A DNA stretch of 64,000 nt from Hyphomicrobiales bacterium (lineage in GTDB: Bacteria; Pseudomonadota; Alphaproteobacteria; Rhizobiales; Rhizobiaceae): positions 1 through 64,000 of the forward strand of contig UBYX01000031.1 in the NCBI GenBank assembly GCA_900469955.1, given 5' to 3'. The position numbers were made by a program, and so were the translations under genes. Positions 50,165 to 58,295 of this stretch are shown here, piece after piece (position 1 is the first letter of the stretch; every line of letters begins with the position of its first letter). The notes under the pieces were generated by a model. That model worked only from the letters and a program-made list of their open reading frames with translations. It did no database searches and was not told the DNA's origin.

Positions 50165-50183
50165 TTATCCAGTTCCATGATAA
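50165..50183. promoter_or_regulatory. LysR-type box (T-N11-A dyad)
   Basis: TTATC and GATAA are inverted around 9 bases and give a T-N11-A spacing. The site is next to the LysR start and 66 bases before the transporter gene, fitting autoregulation and control of the neighbour. Confidence 0.55.
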
Positions 50184-50248
50184 CTGTTAGTGTTTGCATC
50201 CTGCTTCATGATGAACGATTGCAAAAGCCTCGGATCGAGGAATTGTTC

Positions 50249-51247
50249 ATGAGCCGCTTTCTGCCGGACCGCTTCACGGTCCTTCTCGTCTGCACCGTCA
50301 TCCTGGCCGCCTTCCTTCCCATCAGGGGAGAGGCGGCCGACTGGTTTGGGATCGCGACGGATATCGCCATCGGCCTCCTTTTCTTTCTGCACGGCGCGCG
50401 GTTGTCGCGGGATGTCGTGGTGGCGGGCGTCCTGCACTGGCGCCTGCACCTGACGATCCTCGCGACGACCTTTGCCGTCTTCCCGCTGCTCGGTCTGGCG
50501 ATCGGCTTCATTCCGGAGAACATCCTCCCCTCGCCGCTCTACATGGGCATCCTTTTCCTCTGCGTCCTGCCGTCCACCGTCCAGTCCTCGATCGCGTTCA
50601 CCTCCATCGCGGGCGGCAACGTGCCGGCAGCGGTCTGCGCCGCCTCCGGCTCCAACATCCTGGGCATGTTCCTGACGCCCCTGCTCGCGGGCATCCTGCT
50701 GTCGACGACGGGGGACGCCGGCTTCTCCATGGGTGCACTGGAAAAGATCCTGCTGCAGCTTCTCGCACCCTTCGTGGCCGGCCAGCTCCTGCAGCCATGG
50801 ATCGGCAACTGGATCCGCTCGAAAAAGAAGATCCTTGCCCCGGTCGATCGTGGCTCGATCCTGATGGTCGTCTATCTCGCTTTCTCGGAAGCTGTGGTGG
50901 AAGGCCTCTGGCACACCTTCTCGGCGGCGGATATCGGCGTCGTCATCCTGGCCGACATAGCGCTGCTCGCAATCGTGCTCTGCCTCACCATGTTCGGCAG
51001 CCGGGCGCTCGGCTTCTCGAAGGAAGACGAGATCACTATCACCTTCTGCGGCTCGAAAAAGTCGCTGGCGACTGGCGTGCCGATGGCGAACGCCATCTTC
51101 GCCGGCCAGTCGGCATCGATCGGCGCGATCGTCCTGCCACTGATGCTCTTCCACCAGATCCAGCTGATGATCTGCGCCGTCATCGCCCAGAAATACGCCG
51201 ATCGACTGAAGATAGAAGAAGAGGTAACAGCAGCGGCGCCGGCATGA
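50249..51247 (+). CDS. Bile acid:sodium symporter-like (SBF/PF13593) transporter
   Basis: The 332-residue protein has about ten helices and the SBF_like pattern: AIGLLFFLHGARLSRDVVVA, LPSTVQSSIAFTSIAGGNVP and ITFCGSKKSLATGVPMANAI. Members transport organic anions or other solutes; the substrate is unknown. Start ATG 50249 has GAGGA seven bases upstream. Control by the divergent LysR is likely. Confidence 0.9.
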   Translation: MSRFLPDRFTVLLVCTVILAAFLPIRGEAADWFGIATDIAIGLLFFLHGARLSRDVVVAGVLHWRLHLTILATTFAVFPLLGLAIGFIPENILPSPLYMGILFLCVLPSTVQSSIAFTSIAGGNVPAAVCAASGSNILGMFLTPLLAGILLSTTGDAGFSMGALEKILLQLLAPFVAGQLLQPWIGNWIRSKKKILAPVDRGSILMVVYLAFSEAVVEGLWHTFSAADIGVVILADIALLAIVLCLTMFGSRALGFSKEDEITITFCGSKKSLATGVPMANAIFAGQSASIGAIVLPLMLFHQIQLMICAVIAQKYADRLKIEEEVTAAAPA

Positions 51248-51261
51248 TTGCGCAAACGAAA

Positions 51262-51287
51262 ACGGCCCTTCCTTTCGGAAGGGCCGT
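51262..51287 (-). terminator. Intrinsic terminator for hsp20
   Basis: ACGGCCCTTCC and GGAAGGGCCGT pair perfectly; TTTTCGTTT follows on the minus strand. Confidence 0.88.
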
Positions 51288-51327
51288 GGGGCCTGCTACT
51301 CTCGGCTGGAGGTCTTGAGGCCGAGAA

Positions 51328-51810
51328 TCAGTTGATCTGCTGCGGCGCGACCTGGGCCTCGATCTGCTTTGCGGAATCGCCGGCTTCCGCTGCAATCGCG
51401 ATGCGGCGCGGCTTCATGGCGTCCGGGATGTTCCGGAGAAGATCGATGTGGAGCAGGCCGTTCTTCAGGGAAGCGGACTGGACCTCGACATGGTCGGCGA
51501 GCTGGAAGCGGCGCTCGAAGGCGCGCTTGGCGATGCCGCGGTAGAGATATTCGCTCTGGCCATCGACTTCTTCTTCGCTCTTTTCACCCTTCACGGTCAG
51601 CACATGGGCATGCGCTTCGAGCGAAAGTTCCTTTTCGTCGAAACCGGCAACGGCCATGGTGATGCGATAGGTATTCTCGCCTGTCCGCTCGATGTTGTAG
51701 GGCGGATAGCTCGGAGTCTGATCGGCAACGCTACGGCTGTCGAGCAGATTGAAAAGACGGTCGAAGCCGACGGTGGAGCGGTAGAGGGGGGAAAAATCGA
51801 CGTGACGCAT
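51328..51810 (-). CDS. Small heat-shock protein (Hsp20/IbpA family)
   Basis: The 160-residue protein is a holdase chaperone: N-terminal FSPLYRSTVGFDRLFNLLDS, then the alpha-crystallin domain with YRITMAVAGFDEKELSLEAH, RGIAKRAFERRFQLADHVEV and GLLHIDLLRNIP, and a short C-tail. It protects unfolded proteins under heat. Its upstream region carries a heat-shock promoter and an RNA thermometer, consistent with tight thermal control. Confidence 0.94.
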   Translation of the reverse strand: MRHVDFSPLYRSTVGFDRLFNLLDSRSVADQTPSYPPYNIERTGENTYRITMAVAGFDEKELSLEAHAHVLTVKGEKSEEEVDGQSEYLYRGIAKRAFERRFQLADHVEVQSASLKNGLLHIDLLRNIPDAMKPRRIAIAAEAGDSAKQIEAQVAPQQIN

Positions 51811-51900
51811 ATTGTCCTCCTTGGGAAGCGACGTTGCGGTTTGGATTTGGCCTTCAACATCCCTTTCTGGCGATGCCGGAGCCGTTCAGCGGACCCTCAT
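51811..51900 (-). promoter_or_regulatory. ROSE-type RNA thermometer in the hsp20 5' leader
   Basis: Just before the ATG the leader reads GTCGCTTCCCAAGGAGGAC (51832-51814). GUC pairs with GAC and CUUC with GGAG around a CCAA loop, leaving a bulged G opposite the Shine-Dalgarno, the hallmark of ROSE elements that repress rhizobial heat-shock genes. The U(C/U)GCU motif is present. Upstream leader sequence has further potential hairpins. Confidence 0.75.
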
Positions 51901-51917
51901 CGGCGCCCGCAGGACTG

Positions 51918-51946
51918 AGATGGGAATTGGATTTTCCCGCTTCAAG
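51918..51946 (-). promoter_or_regulatory. RpoH (sigma-32) heat-shock promoter for hsp20
   Basis: CTTGAA at 51946-51941 (minus strand) is followed after 17 bases by CCATCT at 51923-51918; with flanks the -10 reads TCCCATCT, matching the sigma-32 consensus. It would start a leader of about 100 bases. The rest of the gap up to 52168 holds no gene that I can support. Confidence 0.75.
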
Positions 51947-52168
51947 ACCTTTTCGTAAGAAACCGTTTCTGCGCCTGAACGCCATATGAACGACCGGTTT
52001 TGGCGCCGTTCAGACGCGATCTGATAGAACATGAATCATTGGAAGGCAGACTGCCTCTGTGGTTGAAGCTCCATTCGTCCCTTCGCTTCAGCCCTTGCCT
52101 GGCCGGAGCCGACGGTTTCCCTGACCGCGGTTCCGGCTTTCTTTTCACCACCGACATCAAGCGCCGAT

Positions 52169-52969
52169 CTAAGCGACCAGGCCGGCATGGGCACCGCGGA
52201 TGTGCTCCCAGGTTTTCGGCCCGACCACACCGTCCGGCCGAAGTCCGAGCCTGAGCTGGAAGCGACGCACCGCTGCTTCGGTGGCCGCTCCGAACACGCC
52301 GTCCGGCTCCACACCGACCGCAGTCTGAACCAGAACCACAAGATCGCCTCTTGCTCCACGCTCCAGGGTGGGGTTGCCAGTGTCATCTGCCGCCGGAACG
52401 ATCGGCCGGATGCGCGCCACGCCCCGCATCACGTCACGAACGCCCTCGCGAAATACATCCATATCGAAACGCGGGTCAATCTTGCGCCCATCCGGCTTTG
52501 CATATTCCCGGTGACCACAGCACATCTCGGCCCCCTTGCCGAGATATCTGAGGATGGCGGCCACGCCCCGACGATAGGCATCCATCTGCCAGTCCGGCCA
52601 CTCAGACCTCGGCGCCCCCTCGTTTTCCGCCTCGATGCCGATGAAGCTGGAATTGCCTGTGGTGATACCTCTCCAACTTCCTCTACCCGCATGGTTGGCG
52701 CGACCCGCGGCGATCACATAGTAAGTGCCGTCGCGGGCGAGGCCGAGCTGCGACAGGGGGCCGGGCAATGGCGGGTTCCCTCGACGCCCCGCCTTGAGCA
52801 TGTTCAGCGTCGGCATGTTGCCGCTGCCGCTGGAGCCGGTGTGATGACACATCACCCCTTCCACCTTGCCCATATCGCCGTTTCCACGGCTCACCCAGCC
52901 GTCGGTTTCGGCCACCTTCAGTCCCGCCTGGCGCAATACCTCCGGCAGCCAGGTCAACTTATAGGCCAT
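52169..52969 (-). CDS. N-acetylmuramoyl-L-alanine amidase (amidase_2) with peptidoglycan-binding domain
   Basis: The 266-residue protein has an amidase_2 domain (VMCHHTGSSGSGNMPTLNML, FIGIEAENEG, then MCCGHREYAKPDGRKIDPRF with zinc and substrate histidines) and a C-terminal PG_binding_1 (LVVLVQTAVGVEPDGVFGAA). It lacks a signal peptide, like phage endolysins. It hydrolyses the muramoyl-peptide bond. It lies 30 bases after a membrane-protein gene of the same strand. Confidence 0.9.
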   Translation of the reverse strand: MAYKLTWLPEVLRQAGLKVAETDGWVSRGNGDMGKVEGVMCHHTGSSGSGNMPTLNMLKAGRRGNPPLPGPLSQLGLARDGTYYVIAAGRANHAGRGSWRGITTGNSSFIGIEAENEGAPRSEWPDWQMDAYRRGVAAILRYLGKGAEMCCGHREYAKPDGRKIDPRFDMDVFREGVRDVMRGVARIRPIVPAADDTGNPTLERGARGDLVVLVQTAVGVEPDGVFGAATEAAVRRFQLRLGLRPDGVVGPKTWEHIRGAHAGLVA

Positions 52970-52999
52970 CTCATTCCCTCCCCAGAAAAATCTCAAGAC

Positions 53000-54097
53000 T
53001 CACGCCGCTGCTTTTTCGATACCCCCGGACGCGGCAGGCAGATCCGCGTCGTCGGTTTGCTCATCGTCGGCAATCCTCACTTCGCAGAGGCAGCCATCGA
53101 TCGCATGATCGTGGTCCTCATCGTCGCCAGCCACTCCGGCGGCGGCTGCCCCTCCATCAAGGCTCTTGCCAAGCGGATCGGTCTCGTCGGCATGCTGGGC
53201 GTTCCGAACAACCGCGGGCGTCGTTTGGCGGACGGAAGGCGCGGCTCGCTTTCCTCCCGCGCCGTCAAGCATTGTATTGCTCAGAAAATCACCGACGAGG
53301 CGTTCGCTGAACCCCGCGAGAAAGGCGATGATGATCGCCGCATGGACCGCGTTGGGCGAAGCCGCATCGAGATCGATCTCGTTTCCGGACAGGGAAAGTG
53401 AGATCAGCTTGCTCTTGAAGAGCGAAAACAGGACGAAGGCTGATATCGCCCCGATCACCACCCGCAGGACGGCATCCATGACATTGTCACGCCTGCGCAG
53501 ATCGGTGTGCATCTGGCGGCCACGGATTGCCAGCGCGATCGAAAAGAGCGCTCCCAGCGAACCCAGACCAGCCGCCAGCCAAGTGTCTGCCTGATGTAGA
53601 AACGCCCTGAATGATGAGGTTTCCGGCGAGACCGAGGCAGGCGTGAAAATCCAGAGGATGATGCAGATCACAATGGCCGTCAGCGTTGCGAACGCGATAT
53701 GCTGATATCTGCCGATCGATGTCCTTTCCTCAAGGACATCTGCCTTGATGGCGGTCAGCAGCTTCTCCGCCTCGGGCTGATTGCCCTGTAGCGCCACGGC
53801 CAGCGCATCGGCGGTTCGTCTGTCGTACCATCTGGCCCTGGAACGGCCACTGCCGTATTTAGCGGCCCTCCAGCCGTCGATCAGGCCGTTGATCTCCCCC
53901 CGGAGGGGGCTGAGACCGACGAGCGCGAGGCGCTGGTCCTGGCCGAGTTTCTCGTCGTCGGCATATTGAACCATCACCCGTTCGCTGGTCGCATATACGG
54001 CGAACCGCTCGCCTACCTTGCTGAAGACAGTTTCAATCTTGGTACCGGTAAAGTCATTCTGACCGGCAACTATATCCGCAACTTTATCGCCACTCAC
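53000..54097 (-). CDS. Unrecognised four-helix membrane protein
   Basis: The roughly 365-residue protein begins with a soluble alpha/beta-like region (residues 1-130), then hydrophobic helices near IAFATLTAIVICIILWIF, WLAAGLGSLGALFSIALAI, VVIGAISAFVLFSLF and AVHAAIIIAFLAGFSERLV, and a disordered acidic C-tail. No known family is recognised. A strong GGGGGAGG eight bases upstream favours the GTG at 54097; ATG 54115 and TTG 54142 are alternatives. AT-rich sequence precedes it. Confidence 0.65.
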   Translation of the reverse strand: MSGDKVADIVAGQNDFTGTKIETVFSKVGERFAVYATSERVMVQYADDEKLGQDQRLALVGLSPLRGEINGLIDGWRAAKYGSGRSRARWYDRRTADALAVALQGNQPEAEKLLTAIKADVLEERTSIGRYQHIAFATLTAIVICIILWIFTPASVSPETSSFRAFLHQADTWLAAGLGSLGALFSIALAIRGRQMHTDLRRRDNVMDAVLRVVIGAISAFVLFSLFKSKLISLSLSGNEIDLDAASPNAVHAAIIIAFLAGFSERLVGDFLSNTMLDGAGGKRAAPSVRQTTPAVVRNAQHADETDPLGKSLDGGAAAAGVAGDDEDHDHAIDGCLCEVRIADDEQTDDADLPAASGGIEKAAA

Positions 54098-54294
54098 CAG
54101 TACATCCTCCCCCATAACGAGCAAAGAATGGCTCACTTTCAATTAAGTTGCAATATAATTTATTAACAATTTAAGATTGTATCAGGTTGATTGCTCTCCA
54201 TTCACCGCCGATGACGATATTCCATGTGCCCAGCTCGGACAGTGATGCCTCTTTTCCCCTTGACGTGCCGCCGTCGCTGCTGTCGCTTAGGCAG

Positions 54295-55284
54295 ATGACC
54301 AAAGCGGCAGATTCCATGGACAATGTCCTCCACCTCACCCCCGGCAATCCGCCGCCATCCAATTATACGGCGGGTTATTTCCCCGGCTATCGCGGAACGA
54401 AGCTGCGCTACGGCCTCTTCCGCTCGGAGCGCTCGCCGGCGACCGGCACTGTCGTCATCGTGCAGGGCCGCAACGAGTTCATCGAAAAATATTTCGAAAC
54501 GATCCGCGATCTCAATGCCATGGGGCTGTGGGTCGCAACCTTCGACCTGCGCGGCCAGGGCGGTTCGGACCGGCTGACGAGGAACCCGCGCAAGGGCCAT
54601 GTGCACCGCTTTTCCGATTACGAGCGGGATCTGGAAATTTTTCTCGAGCATATCGTGCTGCCGGACGCCCGGCTGCCGTTTTTCCTGGTCGGCCATTCGA
54701 CCGGATCGCTGATCGCACTGTCGGCGGCGCCAAGGCTTTCCAACCGGATCCACCGCATGCTCCTGGCGGCACCCTATGTCGCGCTTTCCGGCCAGGGTGT
54801 GCCGGAAGGTGTGATCCGCACCATTGCTGGCCTCGCCTGTTATACCGGCTTCGGCCGGATGCAGCTCGGCACGGACAAGAGCCACCGCCCCTTCGAGGGC
54901 AATCCGCTGACTTCCGATTTCAAGCGTTTCCAGCGAAATGCTGAAGTCATCGCCGCCCATCCGGAATTGACGATCGGTGCCCCCACTGCCCGCTGGCTGC
55001 GTGAAACCTTCAAGGCCGCGCGTAACGTATCGAGCCAGGCTCACCTGACCCGGATAACGATCCCGACGCTGATACTCGCTCCGGTGCTGGACGGAATCGT
55101 CCCCTACCGGGCTCAGGAGGAGTTGTCGCGAAACTTCCGCGCCGGTCAGCTCGTCACAATCAACGGCGCTCGCCACGAGCTCTTCCAGGACAAGGACATC
55201 TATCGCGCCCAGGGATTGGCTGCGATAGCGGCCTTCATGCCCGGCCAGGACGGCGGCTTCGGACTATCCGAAAGCGCCGCCTGA
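54295..55284 (+). CDS. Alpha/beta hydrolase (lysophospholipase-like)
   Basis: The protein of about 329 residues has YFPGYRGTKLRYGLFRSE, an HGRG-like VVIVQGRNEFIEKYFETIRD, DLRGQGGSDR, nucleophile elbow FFLVGHSTGSLIALS, an acid near VLDGIVPYRAQ and catalytic His in ARHELFQD. This is the PldB/monoglyceride lipase-like serine hydrolase family. The start is uncertain: ATG 54295 or 54316 are best, as longer frames add non-conserved sequence. Confidence 0.85.
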   Translation: MTKAADSMDNVLHLTPGNPPPSNYTAGYFPGYRGTKLRYGLFRSERSPATGTVVIVQGRNEFIEKYFETIRDLNAMGLWVATFDLRGQGGSDRLTRNPRKGHVHRFSDYERDLEIFLEHIVLPDARLPFFLVGHSTGSLIALSAAPRLSNRIHRMLLAAPYVALSGQGVPEGVIRTIAGLACYTGFGRMQLGTDKSHRPFEGNPLTSDFKRFQRNAEVIAAHPELTIGAPTARWLRETFKAARNVSSQAHLTRITIPTLILAPVLDGIVPYRAQEELSRNFRAGQLVTINGARHELFQDKDIYRAQGLAAIAAFMPGQDGGFGLSESAA

Positions 55285-55293
55285 CCCTCCCCG

Positions 55294-56070
55294 TCATTTG
55301 CCGGAAAGCAGTTCCAGCGCCTGCCGGTGCACCGCCCTGCTTCCGGCCGCAACGATATTGCCGCCGTTTTCCGGCCGCCCGCCGTCCCAGGTGGTGATGA
55401 TCCCGCCCGCCTGCTCGATCAGCGGGATGAGCGCCCCGACGTCATAGGGCTGCAGGCTGTTTTCGACGACAAGGTCCACATGGCCCGAGGCGAGCAGCGC
55501 ATAGGCGTAGCAATCGCAGCCGTACCGGAAGAGCCGCACCTTTTCCTCGACGGAACGGTAAAGGCTGAGATCAGCGCCCGTGAAGATATGCGGCGAGGTG
55601 GTGAAGAGGATGGCGTTCTTGAGTTCGCCGCAATCCCGCGTCGCAATCTGCCTCTCCCCGTCCGATCCCCGGTACCAGGACCGTGTGCCGTCGGCGAAAT
55701 AGCGTTCGCCGGTAAACGGCTGGTCCATGAGCCCCATCGTCGCCCGCCCGTTCGACCGGAAGCCGATGAGCGTGCCCCATACCGGCAGCCCCGAGATGAA
55801 GGCGCGCGTCCCGTCGATCGGGTCGATGACCCAGATATGCTCCCGGTCGAGCCCGATATTCTCGTGCTCCTCGCCCAGGATGCCGTGATCGGGAAATTTT
55901 TCCTCGATCAGCAGGCGAATAGCGGTCTCTGCTGCGCGATCGCCCTCGGTGACGGGATCGAACCCGCTCTCGAGCTTGTTGACCACCGAAAGGCCGGTGC
56001 GGAAACGCGGCAGCGTTTCCGCCTTGGCGGCATCAGCGAGCGTGTCGAAAAAATTGCGGTCGGGAAGCAT
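55294..56070 (-). CDS. hisN: Histidinol-phosphatase (inositol-monophosphatase family)
   Basis: The 258-residue protein is an IMPase-fold phosphatase with GEEHENIG, the WVIDPIDGTRAFISGLPVWG metal motif and LQPYDVGALIPLIEQAGGII. In actinobacteria and alphaproteobacteria this subgroup is HisN, which dephosphorylates histidinol phosphate. Inositol monophosphatase activity is the alternative. The start ATG is at 56070. Confidence 0.88.
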   Translation of the reverse strand: MLPDRNFFDTLADAAKAETLPRFRTGLSVVNKLESGFDPVTEGDRAAETAIRLLIEEKFPDHGILGEEHENIGLDREHIWVIDPIDGTRAFISGLPVWGTLIGFRSNGRATMGLMDQPFTGERYFADGTRSWYRGSDGERQIATRDCGELKNAILFTTSPHIFTGADLSLYRSVEEKVRLFRYGCDCYAYALLASGHVDLVVENSLQPYDVGALIPLIEQAGGIITTWDGGRPENGGNIVAAGSRAVHRQALELLSGK

Positions 56071-56232
56071 CGAAGAAATCCCCTCGTGGAATGAAGACTT
56101 CTTCTAATCGAATCGCGGGAACCTGAAAACCGCCTGAAGCCTGCATCGCGCCGCGAGGAAACATGGACCGTTGCCGTAAATCTCACCAAGCCATCCGGAA
56201 ATGCCAAAAAATTGAGCAGGCAAAATAGCTGC

Positions 56233-56261
56233 TTGACAATTGTGCAACGCAATAATACCCT
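56233..56261 (+). promoter_or_regulatory. Promoter of the sRNA
   Basis: A perfect TTGACA at 56233-56238 is followed after 17 bases by TACCCT; AATAAT overlaps it slightly upstream. Predicted start is near 56268. Confidence 0.6.
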
Positions 56262-56267
56262 CATCCT

Positions 56268-56344
56268 ACAGTCTTTGACTGTAAATACCCTCCTTGGGTG
56301 TTTCCTCCCTAGACTTAGCCGCGCCCACAAGCGCGGTTTTTTTT
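56268..56344 (+). ncRNA. mmgR: Trans-acting sRNA of the mmgR/alpha-r8 (suhB) type
   Basis: About 77 bases with three parts: hairpin ACAGTC/GACTGT, hairpin ACCC/GGGT, an unpaired CU-rich stretch GTTTCCTCCCTAGACTTAG, and a Rho-independent terminator CCGCGC/GCGCGG followed by T8. This matches the alphaproteobacterial sRNA known as mmgR, which limits polyhydroxybutyrate accumulation in S. meliloti and is usually found beside an inositol-monophosphatase-type gene, as here. Identity is by recognition, not by covariance search. Confidence 0.75.
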
Positions 56345-56392
56345 GCCCGCGATCTGCGAGCAGACAAGGCCCTGTGGAAAACCGGGGGAATG

Positions 56393-57280
56393 TTATTCGG
56401 CGGCGAGCGCGCCGCTGCTTCCGGAAAACTCGACGGCGAAATCCGCCATCTGACGCATGAAGGTGGAAAGCGCGGCTGCGATCATCGGAAAGTCCCGCTT
56501 CTTGGCGAGCGTCACCTCGTCCACATAGAGCGCCCGGTTGATTTCGATCTGCAGCGCATGCAGGCCCCGCACCGGCCGGCCGTAATGTTCGGTTATGAAG
56601 CCGCCGGCATAGGGCTTGTTGCGCACTGCCGAAAAACCCATGCCGTCCAGGAACTGCATGGCCGCGCGGGAAAGCTCGGCCGAGGCGCTGGTGCCGTAGC
56701 GGTCGCCGATGATGAAATCCGGGCGGATGTCGGAACCGGAAAGCCGGATATTGCCCGGCATGGAATGGCAGTCGATCAGGATGGCGAGCCCGAAATGGGC
56801 ATGGGTGCGGGCGATCAGCTTCCTCAGGCATGCGTGGTAGGGCTTGTAGATCGTCTCGATGCGGGCCATGCCCTCGTCGACCGACAGGCGATGCCGGTAG
56901 ATTTCCATGTTTTCCGCAACGATTCGCGGGATTGTTCCGAGCCCGCCTGCGACACGCATGGAGCCGATATTGACGAAGGGCGGCAGCGGCCCGTCGAACA
57001 TGCGCGGATCGAGTTCATAGGGCTCGCGGTTGACGTCCAGATAGGCGCGCGGAAAATGGGCAAGCAAAAGCGGCGCCCCGAGTTCCGGCGCATCGGCAAA
57101 CAGATCGTCGACATAATGGTCGGCCGAACGGCGGATGGCGAGCGAATCGAGATTGGTCTCGGCAAGAAATGAGGGAGGATAGAAGCGACCGCTATGGGGC
57201 GAGTTGAAAACGAAGGGGATTGTCTGCGCTGCGGGCTCCCTTACTTCGAAATGTCCAAAATCACCCTCGCTGCAATCCAT
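56393..57280 (-). CDS. N-formylglutamate amidohydrolase family protein
   Basis: The 295-residue protein has the HutG-type N-formylglutamate amidohydrolase motifs: FVFNSPHSGRFYPPSFL, DHYVDDLFADAPELGAPLLL, YLDVNREPYELDPRMF and ILIDCHSMPGNI, then LHALQIEINRALYVDE. It probably deformylates N-formylglutamate or a related amide. It is distinct from the smaller member at 11082-11873. No other hut genes are visible. Confidence 0.88.
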   Translation of the reverse strand: MDCSEGDFGHFEVREPAAQTIPFVFNSPHSGRFYPPSFLAETNLDSLAIRRSADHYVDDLFADAPELGAPLLLAHFPRAYLDVNREPYELDPRMFDGPLPPFVNIGSMRVAGGLGTIPRIVAENMEIYRHRLSVDEGMARIETIYKPYHACLRKLIARTHAHFGLAILIDCHSMPGNIRLSGSDIRPDFIIGDRYGTSASAELSRAAMQFLDGMGFSAVRNKPYAGGFITEHYGRPVRGLHALQIEINRALYVDEVTLAKKRDFPMIAAALSTFMRQMADFAVEFSGSSGALAAE

Positions 57281-57383
57281 CCTGCCTTTACCATGTCACT
57301 AACTTGTTCAAGACCGCATGTTGCCAGTTGCCTGGCGTGAAGTCCATACTATCTATACCCCACAAAAACCTCTTCCACCCCCA

Positions 57384-57398
57384 TTAAACGGATGTTTA
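57384..57398. promoter_or_regulatory. CtrA-like binding site upstream of cpdR
   Basis: TTAA-N7-TTTA matches the CtrA consensus TTAA-N7-TTAA in 7 of 8 positions, about 64 bases before cpdR. CpdR is part of the CtrA control circuit in related bacteria, so autoregulatory wiring is plausible. Confidence 0.4.
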
Positions 57399-57461
57399 CC
57401 GTGTCTTGGCAGTGTGAGACTTCTCTAACTTAAAAAGTTGCATTGGATGACGGTCCCGGAG

Positions 57462-57824
57462 ATGATTCAGAAAATCCTTCTCGCCGAAGACGATAATGAT
57501 ATGCGCCGCTTCTTGGTGAAGGCGCTGGAAAAGGCGGGCTATAAGGTCGCTTCCTTTGATAATGGCGCAAGCGCCTATGACCGGCTGCGCGAAGAGCCCT
57601 TCTCGCTTCTCCTGACCGATATCGTCATGCCCGAAATGGACGGGATCGAATTGGCCCGCCGCGCCACCGAACTCGATCCGGACCTCAAGGTGATGTTCAT
57701 CACCGGCTTCGCCGCTGTTGCGTTGAACTCCGATTCGAAGGCTCCGAAGGACGCCAAGGTGCTGTCGAAGCCCTTCCATCTGCGTGATCTCGTGGACGAA
57801 GTGAACAAGCTTCTCGCCGCTTGA
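57462..57824 (+). CDS. cpdR: Single-domain response regulator CpdR
   Basis: The 120-residue receiver has the acidic pocket LLAEDDNDM (residues 6-14), phospho-acceptor Asp53 in LLTDIVMPEMDG and Lys103 in VLSKPFHL, nearly identical to rhizobial CpdR1. Unphosphorylated CpdR directs ClpXP to polar sites and controls degradation of cell-cycle regulators. The start could also be ATG 57447 or TTG 57438; 57462 gives the usual family length. Confidence 0.92.
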   Translation: MIQKILLAEDDNDMRRFLVKALEKAGYKVASFDNGASAYDRLREEPFSLLLTDIVMPEMDGIELARRATELDPDLKVMFITGFAAVALNSDSKAPKDAKVLSKPFHLRDLVDEVNKLLAA

Positions 57825-57929
57825 GACGCTGAATGCCGGGAAATGCGAGGCCTTCAAAAAAGCTTCGCATTTCGTGACAAAAACCAGTTGACGGCCCGAC
57901 CAGTCTATGGTCTATGCGCCGCCACGGAT

Positions 57930-58004
<75 letters not shown>

Positions 58005-58295
58005 TCCTTCTTTCCTGATCTTTCAGGCGTTTGCGCGGTTGACGACATAACCCGCTCTTTCACCCTTCGCGGCACTTTGGTCTTGCCTGCCAAAATCCCT
58101 GTTTTGGAGGCACCAGTCCCTTGTTGGGGCAGCGGCGCAATCCGGACGCAATTTCGGTATTGTTTCGGCAGGACGTGGTGATTGTGCCCCGCATCTTGCC
58201 CTGCCGCTTGCTGATCTGCAATAACGCAGGCCAATGGGTTACAGTCCGGCGGGTCGCGGCGCACCGACGTCCGGTTTCGAGCAGACAGGTGGATA

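Noticed and set aside
52187..53401. Plus-strand 404-residue frame
   Set aside because: It is antisense to the amidase and the membrane-protein gene.
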